Source: Methanoregula sp.
GTDB lineage: Archaea; Halobacteriota; Methanomicrobia; Methanomicrobiales; Methanospirillaceae
Assembly (NCBI GenBank): GCA_026394655.1
Contig: JAPKXU010000059.1
Coordinates: 1-40,171, forward strand
Length of the DNA: 40,171 nt
Reading direction: 5' to 3'
In this document: piece after piece, positions 8,389 to 16,756 of the stretch
Layout of the letters: every line of letters starts with the position of its first letter
How positions within the stretch are numbered: the stretch's first letter is position 1
Notes under the pieces: generated by a model
Databases searched by the model: none
The model's input: only the letters and a program-made list of their open reading frames with translations
What the model was told of the DNA's origin: nothing
Program-made: the position numbers and the translations under genes

Positions 8389-8661
8389 TTACACTCGCGG
8401 TATTGCGTGGTTTTGCCCGTCCGCTGGTGGATTATGGGCAGTGATAATTGCGTATTCGTGAATCCCATCCAAAAAAGAGACTGATACAGTCCCCCTGCTG
8501 GTGTATGCTTGTGGCACGCGAGTCGCATGTCCGTTTTCGTACGTGGAAAGGATCAGCATACAGGGTCCCTTCTTGTTGTGTTGAATTCCGCTCCTCTCAG
8601 CACCAATTACGACGGTAAATTCCGGGAGATCTGACTGATCGTTCACTTTCACACCGCGCAC
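8389..8661 (-). CDS. Possible small hypothetical protein
   Basis: An open frame of 90 residues reading against its neighbours, from GTG 8661 (or GTG 8652) to TAA at 8389. The translation is compact and beta-rich in character (PEFTVVIGAERSGIQ, GPCMLILSTYENG, GTVSVSFLDGIHEYAIIT) with reasonable codon choice, unlike typical antisense noise, and it fills a gap where no plus-strand frame is open. A TATA-like GGTATATAACC on this strand lies about 20-25 bases before GTG 8652, which would fit leaderless transcription. No family is recognised and no motif is diagnostic. It could still be chance. Confidence 0.35.
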   Translation of the reverse strand: MRGVKVNDQSDLPEFTVVIGAERSGIQHNKKGPCMLILSTYENGHATRVPQAYTSRGTVSVSFLDGIHEYAIITAHNPPADGQNHAIPRV

Positions 8662-8721
8662 GGCAACTGGTTATATACCGATCTGACGAACGCCTTATTA
8701 CGACAGAGAAGGTGGTCGTGT
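8662..8721. promoter_or_regulatory. Shared upstream region with TATA-like element
   Basis: Sixty bases between the possible minus-strand gene at 8389-8661 and the plus-strand gene at 8722. TTATATACC at 8671-8679 can serve as a TATA element on either strand. GAAGGTGG (8709-8716) is the ribosome binding site of the plus-strand gene. Confidence 0.35.
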
Positions 8722-9141
8722 ATGATGCAAAAAGCAGGATATATACAGCGGACAGGGTGCAGCGCGCTCGATTGCGATGGGATGATGCATGAAGTGATCG
8801 AGATGCATATACTCGGTACCCGGTATGCAATCCGGCTGGCAGCACTGGTGCGAGGAATATCCGGGCATGTATGCATTCAGGTAGAGGCGATCAACCGCGA
8901 ATGGAATAACTACCTTGGAGCAACCTGTGGGCTTGCGCAGGTTTCGGCATCCGGTAAAGCCCTGAACATCGAACTCTTCGGAGCCGGAGACTTCACCGTC
9001 TCGCTTGCCACACTCCGGGCAGTGATCTACAAAAAGCAGCGTCTTGCAGTAGTTGTAAAGATCCCGGAGCAGTCCGTGCAGCCTGCCTGGAGATCGCAAC
9101 GGATTGACGAAAACCAACAGCAGATCAGCGCCGTTGTGTAA
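8722..9141 (+). CDS. Hypothetical protein, 139 residues
   Basis: An unrecognised, probably cytoplasmic protein. It begins with two ATG codons (8722, 8725) preceded by GAAGGTGG, a good ribosome binding site. The N-terminal 25 residues contain Cys13 and Cys18; the centre is beta-rich (MHILGTRYAIRLAALVRGISGHVCIQVEAINREWNNY is split by short turns), and the C-terminus is basic and Gln-rich. There is no signal peptide or membrane segment. Its neighbours are the nitrogenase-like operon 350 bases upstream and a PAS sensor 370 bases downstream, both on the same strand, with no tight coupling. No function is proposed. Confidence 0.6.
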   Translation: MMQKAGYIQRTGCSALDCDGMMHEVIEMHILGTRYAIRLAALVRGISGHVCIQVEAINREWNNYLGATCGLAQVSASGKALNIELFGAGDFTVSLATLRAVIYKKQRLAVVVKIPEQSVQPAWRSQRIDENQQQISAVV

Positions 9142-9510
9142 GATCGTGCAGGGGTTATTCCTGCCTCACGCTGATTATTTTTGATCTCAACGCGTGGAAC
9201 GGGTGGGATACGGGAATAGTGCATGCTGGTTCTCTGTGCCTGATATGCAGGTATGTTTGTAACGGGGCAAATCCTGCCGCATAAATGAAAGCATTCACCC
9301 CCCGGATGGTTTACGGTTTGATGGTGAACGGTACACCTGTGGTACCATCTATTCTCGTGCCAATTCACTGTATCTCTGCACGTACTGTCCGACGACTCCA
9401 TATCGTACAACATTAATAGTCCTGTAACAGAAGTTTACCAGTAAGAATGAAGCCCGCTTTTCTATCGGAGCGATACTCTGTTCGCCCCGGTCCGGAGGTC
9501 TGATGCGAGT
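9142..9510. other. Intergenic region before the PAS gene
   Basis: About 370 bases with no convincing gene. It contains a T-rich stretch ATTATTTTTGATC near 9175-9187 that may terminate the upstream gene, a small inverted repeat GGTAC-(7)-GTACC at 9330-9346, a possible TATA element around 9411-9417 (CATTAATAG) and the ribosome binding site GGAGG at 9494-9498. A long minus-strand frame crossing it has odd His/Cys-rich composition and I treat it as chance. Confidence 0.4.
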
Positions 9511-10395
9511 ATGTTAAAAGAAGATCCATACCGCGAACTGGTCGAATGCCAGCTGGATCTCATTGTGAAGTTCAACCCGGAAGGGCGCCTCCTCTATGTC
9601 AACCCTGCATATTGTGAGATGGTCGGAAAAGCCCAGAACGAATTGACCGGAAGTGTCTTTATGCCGGCTACCGATGAACGGTATACCGATGTGATAGCAA
9701 CCCATATGACAAAACTCTTCCGCCCGCCGTTTGCCTGCGTAGTCGAACAGTGGCTCCCCTCCATACAGGGACTGCGCTGCATCAGCTGGTCGGCAAAATC
9801 CATCCTCGACGGGAAAGGTGGGGTGAAAACCATCGTTGCAACTGGGCGGGATGTTACCCAGCTCAGACTGGACACGCGGGCAATAAAGAAGAGAGACGAT
9901 GACCTCATGCTCATTGTCGAAAGCGGGCAACAGATGTATTACACGCACACGCTGGACCATGTCATGCAGTATGTCAGCCCGAGAATCCGTACGCTCCTTG
10001 GATGCCATCCCGGTTCCGGGAAACGGTTGTGGACGGATTTCCTGTCCGATCATCCGCTCAATGCTGCCGGGCTCGAACGAACAAAGAAGGCGATCACCTC
10101 CGGACGACGGGAACCCCCCTACCGGTTGGAGTTTGTGGGGAAGGATGGTGCGAGGATCTGGGTGGAGGTGAACGAGATTCCGGTTGTAAAGAATCAAAAG
10201 ACCGTTGCCATCGCTGGATCTCTTGTGGATATCACTGAGAAGATGCGCATTGACGCTGGACTTGCCGAGGCGGAAATACTCTTCAAAGGTACGAGCAGTA
10301 TGCCCCTGCCAGAAGAACCCTCCCCAAAGTCCCGGTTCGGTTTTTTCAGATCTATCCTCTCAAAAGAGAAGGAGGATAAAGGAGAGGATTATTGA
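9511..10395 (+). CDS. Double PAS domain signalling protein without an output domain
   Basis: A 294-residue soluble sensor. PAS domain 1 covers about residues 5-115 (YVNPAYCEMVGKAQNELTG is the classic PAS core, split here by its loop; it closes with GVKTIVATGRDVTQ). PAS domain 2 covers about 125-248 and closes with a PAC-like segment (PYRLEFVGKDGARIWVEV, then VDITEKM). The C-terminal 45 residues are charged and Pro/Lys-rich. No histidine kinase, GGDEF or HTH module is attached, so it must act through a partner, as many single PAS proteins of methanogens do. Ligand or cofactor cannot be told. GGAGG 12 bases upstream supports ATG 9511. Confidence 0.85.
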   Translation: MLKEDPYRELVECQLDLIVKFNPEGRLLYVNPAYCEMVGKAQNELTGSVFMPATDERYTDVIATHMTKLFRPPFACVVEQWLPSIQGLRCISWSAKSILDGKGGVKTIVATGRDVTQLRLDTRAIKKRDDDLMLIVESGQQMYYTHTLDHVMQYVSPRIRTLLGCHPGSGKRLWTDFLSDHPLNAAGLERTKKAITSGRREPPYRLEFVGKDGARIWVEVNEIPVVKNQKTVAIAGSLVDITEKMRIDAGLAEAEILFKGTSSMPLPEEPSPKSRFGFFRSILSKEKEDKGEDY

Positions 10396-10521
10396 GGGCA
10401 CAAAAACCAGCGCACATCCCCTCTAATGAAAAAACGTTGATGATACTTTCGATCACAGGCTCAAGAATGAAAGCCTGTTTCATGCAGGAATTATCTCTAA
10501 AAAGGAGGATAGTATTTAATC

Positions 10522-11223
10522 ATGACAGAAGTAACGAAAAAATCGTCCAAAACCCTCGACGATTCCATGAAGATCACCGTGACGAGGAATGGTCCCTATA
10601 TCGTGACCGGCGGGGTACCTCTCACAAGTGAAGAGATCTGCAACGATGACGAAGGTTACTGCCGGACCTGGCGGCAGGTAAAAAAGTATCCTGTTCAGGA
10701 GCAATACGCTCTCTGCCGGTGTGGCAACTCGAAGAACAAACCCTTCTGCGACGGGACGCACGCAAAGAATTACTTTGACGGGACCGAAGCGGGTGACCAT
10801 GAGCCCTACCGTGACAGTGCAGGAGTGATCCGGGGTCCTGCACTCACCCTGACTGATAACGAGCATCTCTGTGTCCATGCCCGTTTCTGTATGCGAGCCG
10901 GGGGGATCTGGAACCTTGTCAAACAGTCCGATAATCCGACAGCTCATGACTTTGCCATCGAAGAAGCCTGCAACTGTCCTTCAGGCAGGCTCGTCGTCCA
11001 TGATAATGCAACCGGCAAGGTCATCGAGCCCGAATTTGAGAAATCCATTGTCATTGTCGAGTACCCGCCCCGGGGAGAGCACGGGCCGCTCTGGGTTCGC
11101 GGGGGTATTTCGGTCATATCAGTCGATGGTGAGCCGTACGAGATCCGGAACCGGGTCACGCTCTGCCGGTGCGGGAGATCGGAGAATAAGCCGTTCTGCG
11201 ACGGTAGCCACGTCATAAGATAA
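10522..11223 (+). CDS. Triple Fe-S protein: CDGSH - Fer4_19-like - CDGSH
   Basis: A 233-residue cytoplasmic iron-sulfur protein. The first CDGSH ([2Fe-2S], 3Cys-1His) site is Cys65, Cys67, Cys76 and His80 (CRCGNSKNKPFCDGTH); the second is Cys215, Cys217, Cys226 and His230 (CRCGRSENKPFCDGSH). Between them, Cys117, Cys123, Cys150 and Cys152 (HLCVHARFC ... EACNCPSGRL) match the divergent Fer4_19 mono-cluster domain. So three clusters per chain are predicted. Such fusions occur in many prokaryotes; redox or Fe-S transfer roles are assumed, not proven. Start ATG 10522 has the strong site AAAGGAGGA about 14 bases upstream. It stands alone between the PAS gene and an isochorismatase-like gene. Confidence 0.92.
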   Translation: MTEVTKKSSKTLDDSMKITVTRNGPYIVTGGVPLTSEEICNDDEGYCRTWRQVKKYPVQEQYALCRCGNSKNKPFCDGTHAKNYFDGTEAGDHEPYRDSAGVIRGPALTLTDNEHLCVHARFCMRAGGIWNLVKQSDNPTAHDFAIEEACNCPSGRLVVHDNATGKVIEPEFEKSIVIVEYPPRGEHGPLWVRGGISVISVDGEPYEIRNRVTLCRCGRSENKPFCDGSHVIR

Positions 11224-11330
11224 TTCAGATTTATAAGAAGGAATATATGGGTAAGGAAATGAGGTTCAAGTAAATTACATCATTTGATGAAATCCGGACA
11301 ATTCAGGAAACACTTATGGAGGTATGAGAA

Positions 11331-11948
11331 ATGGCAAATCCAAAAGACGGAAAACTGGAATTGCTCACTGACAAGAACAGTGCTCTGGTACTCGTGGACT
11401 ACCAGCCTGCGATGTTTGCCGGTGTTGCATCCGGTGACAAGACGATCATAAGGAACGCGGCATATTGCGCTGCAAAAGCGGCAAGTATCATGAGCGTGCC
11501 GGTTGTGCTCTCGGCAATCGGTCCGCAGAGGAACGGGGAATTCATCGCGGAGATCACCCGGTTGTTTCCCGGTCAGGAAGTGTTTGCCCGGGCTATGCCC
11601 AGCTTCGACGCTTTCGAAGACGAAAAGACATGGAACGCTTTTAAAAAGACCGGACGTAAAAAAGTGGTCGTGTCTGGGGTGTGGACAAGCATGTGCTTTG
11701 CCTATACGGCACTCCATGGGTTAAAAGAAGGCTACGAAGTGTACGGGTTGATGGATGCTGCTGGCGACTCAACTCCAGATGCTCATAAATATGGCATTGA
11801 GCGGATGCTCCAGGCTGGTGTTATCCCCATCACGCTGGAGTCGCTGGTATCGGAATGGATGCACGACTGGGGAAACCCGAAGTCCATGGAGCTGGTAAAG
11901 GAAGTGTATTCACGGTACGGGGCGATGATCGGGCTCGGGATGCCATAA
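11331..11948 (+). CDS. Isochorismatase-family cysteine hydrolase
   Basis: A 205-residue cytoplasmic hydrolase of the isochorismatase superfamily (the YcaC/nicotinamidase group). The catalytic triad is visible: Asp23 in LVLVDYQPAMF, Lys110 or Lys111 in GRKKVVVSG, and the nucleophile Cys122 in WTSMCFAYTAL. The family also has a cis-peptide before the cysteine, matching the SGVWTSMC context. Members hydrolyse amides or esters (nicotinamide, isochorismate and other substrates); the substrate here is not predictable. Length is typical. GGAGGT eight to thirteen bases before ATG 11331 supports the start. It converges with the leuCDB-type operon downstream. Confidence 0.88.
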   Translation: MANPKDGKLELLTDKNSALVLVDYQPAMFAGVASGDKTIIRNAAYCAAKAASIMSVPVVLSAIGPQRNGEFIAEITRLFPGQEVFARAMPSFDAFEDEKTWNAFKKTGRKKVVVSGVWTSMCFAYTALHGLKEGYEVYGLMDAAGDSTPDAHKYGIERMLQAGVIPITLESLVSEWMHDWGNPKSMELVKEVYSRYGAMIGLGMP

Positions 11949-12068
11949 CGCTGCACAAAAAATAATTGGAAAAAAGTGGGTGTTGAAGAGTGACGATGAT
12001 CCTGTTGCGTAGACTGGACGTTGTGGCTCGTTTTATAACATGGAATGTGAGCTCACTTAGATAATCCC

Positions 12069-13187
12069 TTATTTTCCCTTCCTCACGCACTCCGCAATAT
12101 ATGTCCCCGCTTTCGCTGTGCTCGCCGCTCCGCCCATGTCCTTTGTCACAACACCGTCGCGGATGCTCTTCTCGATAGCAGTAACAACCGCTCGTGCCGC
12201 TTTCCGCTCCCCGATATGATCGAGCAGCATCGAGCCTGCCCAGATCGTAGCGATCGGGTTTGCAACGCCCATGCCCTTGTATTTCGGAGCCGAACCGTGG
12301 ATGGGTTCAAACATCGACGTACCCTTCGGGTTGATGTTGCCACCCGGTGCCAGTCCCATGCCCCCTTGGATCATCGCGCCGAGATCGGTAATGATGTCCC
12401 CGAACATGTTAGGAGTGACGACGACATCGAACGCTTCGGGATTCTTCACAAACCACATTGTCACCGCATCGACAAAGGCGAACTCTGTCGCCACACCGGG
12501 ATACCCTGCGGCGGTTTTCGTAAAGACATCGCGCCATAACCCGTAGATATCGGAAAGCACATTTGCCTTGTCTACGGATGTAAGTTTTTTCCGGCGTTCC
12601 TGTGCACGGTCAAAGGCATACGTGATGACCCGGCGTGCTCCTTCACGGGTAATAACCCCGATCTGGTATGCCACCTCTTCGGCATCGCTCTCGATATCGA
12701 GCCCGAACTTCACGTTGTAGAGTTCGCGGGCGATGGAAAGATCAGTCTTCTGGTGCTTTTTGAACCGGGAACCGATCCCGACATAAAAGTCCTCGGTGTT
12801 CTCCCGCACCACAACAAAATCAATGTCCGCCGCCGTCTTTCCCGCGAGCGGTGTCTCGACACCTTCGAGTAGTTTGATCGGGCGGAGGTTCACATACTGG
12901 TCAAACGAGAACCGGATCGCGAGCAGGATCCCTTTTTCCAGCACACCGGGGGGTATCCGGGGGTCACCGATCGCTCCGAAATAGATTGCTTTAAATTTTT
13001 TGAGCTCTGCGATATCCTCTTCGGTGAGGAGATCCCCCGTTGCAAGGTACCGGTCGGCACCGATATCGAATGCAGTCCAGTCAATATCGAAACTAAACCG
13101 TTCCCCTGCAGCATCGAGTACCTTTTTGCCTTCATCGATGATCTCCGGTCCGATACCGTCTCCACCTATTGACGCGATTTTGTACAT
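12069..13187 (-). CDS. leuB: 3-isopropylmalate dehydrogenase (isocitrate/isopropylmalate dehydrogenase family)
   Basis: A 372-residue NAD(P)-dependent beta-decarboxylating dehydrogenase, last gene of the operon. Family motifs are intact: GGDGIGPEI (8-16), RENTEDFY (the substrate-loop Arg and catalytic Tyr), and the metal-binding C-terminal pattern [24 protein letters not shown] (nearly family consensus; split by its turn), followed by FEPIHGSAP. It catalyses oxidation and decarboxylation of 3-isopropylmalate in leucine synthesis, or of homoisocitrate homologues in coenzyme B synthesis (AksF). Start ATG 13187 has AGAGGT upstream and overlaps the end of the small dehydratase gene by 22 bases. 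Sequence alone does not separate LeuB from AksF with certainty. Confidence 0.88.
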   Translation of the reverse strand: MYKIASIGGDGIGPEIIDEGKKVLDAAGERFSFDIDWTAFDIGADRYLATGDLLTEEDIAELKKFKAIYFGAIGDPRIPPGVLEKGILLAIRFSFDQYVNLRPIKLLEGVETPLAGKTAADIDFVVVRENTEDFYVGIGSRFKKHQKTDLSIARELYNVKFGLDIESDAEEVAYQIGVITREGARRVITYAFDRAQERRKKLTSVDKANVLSDIYGLWRDVFTKTAAGYPGVATEFAFVDAVTMWFVKNPEAFDVVVTPNMFGDIITDLGAMIQGGMGLAPGGNINPKGTSMFEPIHGSAPKYKGMGVANPIATIWAGSMLLDHIGERKAARAVVTAIEKSIRDGVVTKDMGGAASTAKAGTYIAECVRKGK

Positions 13188-13729
13188 ACCGGCACCTCTT
13201 TTAATCCCTTCGCGTATTCAACAAGTCCCCCGGCATCAATGATGCCTTGCATAAACTCCGGCACCGGCTCAATCTTAAACTGTTTCCCGTCCGACTCAAG
13301 AGAGCCTTTCTTGATGTTTAAGGAGATCTTTGATCCGTCGGCTATTTTGTCTGCTTGTAGGCAGATCACCGGGAGTAGCCCTACATTGATCGAGTTCCGG
13401 AAGAAGATCCGGGCGAAGGAGCGGGCTACCACGACTCTTACCCCGGCACCAAGCAGGGCAAGCGGGGCATGTTCGCGGGAAGAACCACAGCCGAAGTTCC
13501 GACCGCCGACAATAGCATCCCCCTCCTTGACTTTCTTTGCAAACTCGTCCCGGGTGCCCTCAAAGGCATGTTTTGCCAGCTCGTCCGGGTTATTGATGGT
13601 AAGGAACCTGCCCGGAATGATCGCGTCCGTATCGATATCGTCACCGAACTTCCAGACCCGCATATTCTGTGCTGCCTGCGGCAGGTTCACGACGACCTTT
13701 TTTGCAGGGACTGACTTTTTCGCTGCCAT
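13166..13729 (-). CDS. leuD: 3-isopropylmalate dehydratase / homoaconitase small subunit
   Basis: A 187-residue swivelling small subunit of a LeuC/LeuD-type hydro-lyase. Motifs include [18 protein letters not shown] (about 31-48) and [15 protein letters not shown] (about 76-90), which form part of the substrate pocket. The first ~20 residues are an Ala/Lys/Val-rich extension. I chose ATG 13729 ([11 protein letters not shown]) because GGGAGGTG lies just upstream and only two bases separate it from the large-subunit stop; a longer frame would overlap the previous gene. The loop after IIPG reads RFLT, not a clear isopropylmalate or homoaconitate signature, so substrate choice is uncertain. Confidence 0.88.
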   Translation of the reverse strand: MAAKKSVPAKKVVVNLPQAAQNMRVWKFGDDIDTDAIIPGRFLTINNPDELAKHAFEGTRDEFAKKVKEGDAIVGGRNFGCGSSREHAPLALLGAGVRVVVARSFARIFFRNSINVGLLPVICLQADKIADGSKISLNIKKGSLESDGKQFKIEPVPEFMQGIIDAGGLVEYAKGLKEVPVCTKSRQ

Positions 13730-13731
13730 GA

Positions 13732-14982
13732 TCACACCTCCCTCGGGTCGGTGATAACACCGGTGATTGCGCTCGCTGCTGCCGTTGCCGGGGAGCAAAG
13801 GTAGACTTTTCCCTCTGTGCTCCCCTGCCTACCCTTGAAGTTGCGGTTCGATGTCGAGAGCGAGACCTCTCCGGGGGCTAGAAGGCCGAATGCTCCGCCC
13901 ATGCATGGTCCACAGCAGGGCGCCTCCACAAGAGCACCTGCCTTGACGAACTTCTCGATGAGTCCAGCTTTTAAGGTCTTTAAGTACTCGTCACGGGATG
14001 CCTGGATGATGATGACCCGGATATTGGGGTTAAATTTCTTCTTGCCCAGCACGTCGGCAGCCTCTGCGAGGTCCTCGAAGCGCCCGTTCGTGCAGGAGCC
14101 GATGAAGACCTGATCGATATGTGTTCCCACAACCTTGCTGACCGGGACGCCGGTATCCACGTTATGCGGGATCGCGACCTGCGGTTCGAGACCGGAGGCA
14201 TCGTAGAACCGTTTTTCTGCAAACTTCGCATCCTCGTCGCTTGCCAGCGCGAAGGACTTCATCTTCCGACGACCCTTCATGTACTCCCATGTTACCTTGT
14301 CCGGCGCGACAATACCCGCCTTGCCGCCCATCTCAATTGCCATGTTGCAGAGGGTCATCCTCCCTGCCATGTCGAGTTTTCGAACGGTCTTTCCCGTGAA
14401 CTCGATCGCCTTATAGGTCGCGCCATCTGCCCCGATATCAGCGGCTATGGTAAGGATCAGGTCTTTTGCCCCGACCCGCTTCTGGAACTTGCCGGATACT
14501 TCTGCCCGGATTGTCTCCGGCACCTTGAAGTAGAGAGCACCAAATCTCAGGGCAAAACCCATGTCCGTGGACCCGATACCGGTTGCAAATGCACCGGCTG
14601 CGCCATACATGCACGTATGGGAGTCTGCCCCGACGATGATCTCACCCGGTGCCGCCCTGCCCTTCTCTATCGTTACCTGGTGGCAGACCCCCTCGTTGAT
14701 ATCGTAGTTGTGGATACCCTGTTCAGCGGCAAACTTCCGCATGTAGACATGGTTACTTGCCGCCTCTATGGAGTCTGCGGGGATCTGGTGGTCAAAGAGC
14801 ATGATGATGCGTTTTGGGTCAAAGACCTTTGTTCCGCCCATCTCGTAGAATTTCTGGATGGCAATCGGACCGGTAATGTCGTGGATCATCGCCCCATCAA
14901 GAGGCGCCATGACTACTTCACCGGCTCGTATTTCCGTACCACATTTATGAGAAAATATTTTCTCTACGATTGTTGCTCCCAT
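13732..14982 (-). CDS. leuC: 3-isopropylmalate dehydratase / homoaconitase large subunit
   Basis: A 416-residue large subunit of the aconitase superfamily, binding a catalytic [4Fe-4S] cluster through Cys297 (IGSCTNG) and Cys357/Cys360 (CCGPCMG). Other family motifs are [16 protein letters not shown] and RNFKGRQGS. With the small subunit it isomerises 2-isopropylmalate to 3-isopropylmalate, or acts on homocitrate homologues. First gene of the three-gene minus-strand operon. An in-frame TTG at 14988 precedes ATG 14982; I prefer the ATG. There is no clear ribosome binding site, so a leaderless or short-leader transcript is possible. It diverges from the SIMPL gene across a 145-base shared region. 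Confidence 0.9.
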   Translation of the reverse strand: MGATIVEKIFSHKCGTEIRAGEVVMAPLDGAMIHDITGPIAIQKFYEMGGTKVFDPKRIIMLFDHQIPADSIEAASNHVYMRKFAAEQGIHNYDINEGVCHQVTIEKGRAAPGEIIVGADSHTCMYGAAGAFATGIGSTDMGFALRFGALYFKVPETIRAEVSGKFQKRVGAKDLILTIAADIGADGATYKAIEFTGKTVRKLDMAGRMTLCNMAIEMGGKAGIVAPDKVTWEYMKGRRKMKSFALASDEDAKFAEKRFYDASGLEPQVAIPHNVDTGVPVSKVVGTHIDQVFIGSCTNGRFEDLAEAADVLGKKKFNPNIRVIIIQASRDEYLKTLKAGLIEKFVKAGALVEAPCCGPCMGGAFGLLAPGEVSLSTSNRNFKGRQGSTEGKVYLCSPATAAASAITGVITDPREV

Positions 14983-15127
14983 GCTCAATCGCTTGTATAG
15001 TTGATCTTTTATGATATTGTAGTTTGGGGACTGGCGGGTCTCTACCGGTTACGAGTGATAACTGCAACTCTTTTCGAAGTCAAAGTAACCTTTAACTTCA
15101 TCCTCAGGATATGATCATGTGACAATT
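14983..15127. promoter_or_regulatory. Divergent promoter region between leuC-type operon and SIMPL gene
   Basis: About 145 A/T-rich bases between two divergent starts. On the minus strand an A/T-rich ATCATAAAAGATC lies about 25-40 bases before leuC. On the plus strand AACCTTTAACTTC (about 15087-15099) lies 30-40 bases before the SIMPL start. No clear operator palindrome was found. Confidence 0.35.
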
Positions 15128-15862
15128 ATGACACGAAGAATCTCCCTCGTTATCGCCATTACTGCAATTATTGCGATGGCGCTCGTTGGCTGTGTAACAG
15201 CAGCCGTCACTGATACGGCAAATGAAAAAGTGATCCATGCTTCCGGTAATGGAAATGTGATAGGTACACCAGACCGGGCACAGGTTACCTTTGCAGTCGA
15301 GACTGAAAATGCCGATGTGAAGCTTGCACAGCAGGAAAATGCCCTACAGATGACTAAAGTGATCGATGCGCTCGTTGCTTTTGGGATCCCGAAAGATGCG
15401 ATGAAGACAACCGGGTATACTATTTACCCGGTGTATGACGATACCAAGACCCCTCTTGGTCAGAAGGTACGCACTTACCAGGTATCCAATACCCTCACTG
15501 TCACGCTCCATGACGTGAACAAGACCGGTGATGTGATTGATATCGCGGTGGCAAACGGGATCAATCAGGCAAGATCCATCCAGTTCATGCTCTCAGATGA
15601 ACAGGCACAGGTACTCCGGAGTCAGGCGCTGACAAATGCGGTTGCCCGCGCCCGTGCAGATGCAGATACCGTGGCGGCTGCGCTCGGGACAACGATTGTT
15701 GATACGAAGAGCGCGGATATTGGCAGCAGCTACACCCCGGTTCTTTTCGAAAACTATCGGGCTGACACGGCAGCACTCCAATCCGCTGGTACATCCACAC
15801 CCATCCAGACGGGGGATATCACGGTTACCGCACAGGTATCCATCACGTATACGATCCGGTAA
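15128..15862 (+). CDS. Secreted SIMPL-domain (DUF541) protein
   Basis: A 244-residue exported protein. Residues 1-26 are a signal peptide (MTRRISLV, hydrophobic core, then CVTAAV); the cysteine near the cleavage region may be a lipidation site, though the context is not a clean lipobox. The remainder is a SIMPL/DUF541 (OmpF26/BP26-like) domain, recognised by HASGNGNVIGTPDRAQVTF, the repeated amphipathic segments and the C-terminal ITVTAQVSITYTIR strand. Such proteins form ring-like channels or envelope complexes; their role is poorly known. ATG 15128 is preferred; an in-frame GTG at 15119 would add three residues. A T-run (about 15882-15888) lies shortly after the stop. Confidence 0.85.
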   Translation: MTRRISLVIAITAIIAMALVGCVTAAVTDTANEKVIHASGNGNVIGTPDRAQVTFAVETENADVKLAQQENALQMTKVIDALVAFGIPKDAMKTTGYTIYPVYDDTKTPLGQKVRTYQVSNTLTVTLHDVNKTGDVIDIAVANGINQARSIQFMLSDEQAQVLRSQALTNAVARARADADTVAAALGTTIVDTKSADIGSSYTPVLFENYRADTAALQSAGTSTPIQTGDITVTAQVSITYTIR

Positions 15863-16007
15863 CTGCCGGGATCTATTCACAACTTTTTTACATTTAGAGC
15901 GTGTGATCAATTCTTAAATCATTGTTCATGTCCCACTCACCGGGACTCGAATACCAATCAAGTATCGAATATCCCAAAAATTGCGGATACAATAGGATTG
16001 ATCTGAA

Positions 16008-16451
16008 ATGGAGCGCAATATCGGTTTTAAAGAGCGGAGGTATATTGAGGAACTGCGAATCCTCACCCGGTCCACCGCATTTGATTGTGTGATCGATGAC
16101 CGGTTCGACCGGGTGATCTATGTGATCCGGCAGGGTGACATGGGGCTTGCCATCGGTAAGAAAGGGGATAATATCAAGCGGTTACAGAACGTCCTTGGTA
16201 AGCGGATCGAGATGGTGGAGTATGCCGAAGAGCCGGATGCATTCATTGCAAACATATTCAAACCGGCTGAGGTCGTGGGTGTCGAACGAACACCGGAGAG
16301 CGGATCGGTGAATGTGTTCGTGAACAAGAAGAGTGACCTCGGCATTGCGATCGGTAAAGCCGGCTGCAATATCGAAAAAGCGCGCATCCTGTGCCGGCGG
16401 TTTCACGGGATCGAGATCGGGGAAGTACTCCTCCCAAAGGAGGCGGCATGA
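16008..16451 (+). CDS. nusA: NusA-like KH-domain transcription factor
   Basis: A 147-residue RNA-binding protein corresponding to the two KH domains of bacterial NusA, the usual archaeal form lacking the N-terminal polymerase-binding and S1 domains. The KH GxxG loops are seen as IGKKGDNIKRL (about 48-58) and IGKAGCNIEKA (about 115-125). It is expected to bind nascent or ribosomal RNA. In many archaea this gene sits with RNA polymerase subunit and ribosomal protein genes; here it is instead coupled to hisE by an ATGA overlap, which is unusual. Start ATG 16008. Confidence 0.9.
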   Translation: MERNIGFKERRYIEELRILTRSTAFDCVIDDRFDRVIYVIRQGDMGLAIGKKGDNIKRLQNVLGKRIEMVEYAEEPDAFIANIFKPAEVVGVERTPESGSVNVFVNKKSDLGIAIGKAGCNIEKARILCRRFHGIEIGEVLLPKEAA

Positions 16452-16750
16452 ACAAGAACGTAGATCCGGTAATCGTGAGGGAACTCTGGGAGATCATTTG
16501 CGAACGTGCAGCTCACCCCGCCCCGGATTCGTACACAAGCCGACTGCTCAACGATACAAAAGGGATTGACAAGGTACTTGAGAAGGTCGGCGAGGAGTCC
16601 ACGGAGTTCATCCTTGCGGTAAAAAATGGCGTGCGGGAACGTACTGTCGAAGAAGCAGCGGATCTCCTGTTCCACATGCTTGTTGCGCTACGGGCTGCGG
16701 ATGTAGAGCTTGCCGATGTCATGGCAGAGCTCAAAGAGCGGCGCAAGTAG
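16448..16750 (+). CDS. hisE: Phosphoribosyl-ATP pyrophosphatase
   Basis: A 100-residue MazG-fold enzyme that removes pyrophosphate from phosphoribosyl-ATP in step two of histidine synthesis. Diagnostic motifs are SYTSRLLNDTKGIDKVLEKVGEE (broken here into SYTSRLL and KVGEESTE) and EEAADLLFHMLVAL, containing the acidic Mg-binding residues. It is a stand-alone HisE, without the HisI domain fused in many bacteria. Start ATG 16448 overlaps the NusA-like stop (ATGA) and has AAAGGAGG upstream. No other histidine gene is in the window. Confidence 0.93.
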   Translation: MNKNVDPVIVRELWEIICERAAHPAPDSYTSRLLNDTKGIDKVLEKVGEESTEFILAVKNGVRERTVEEAADLLFHMLVALRAADVELADVMAELKERRK

Positions 16751-16756
16751 CCCCGT

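Noticed and set aside
9330-9346. Inverted repeat GGTAC-(7)-GTACC as an operator
   Set aside because: Only five-base arms, 165 bases before the PAS start; easily chance.
9514-10197. Long minus-strand frame opposite the PAS gene
   Set aside because: Shadow of the GC-skewed PAS coding frame; no motif.
14119-15000. Long plus-strand frame opposite leuC
   Set aside because: The antisense leuC gene has full family motifs; this frame has unusual Cys/His-rich composition and no signature.
15930-16000. Possible tRNA T-arm-like string near GGGACTCGAATACC
   Set aside because: No matching acceptor, D or anticodon stems could be built around it.
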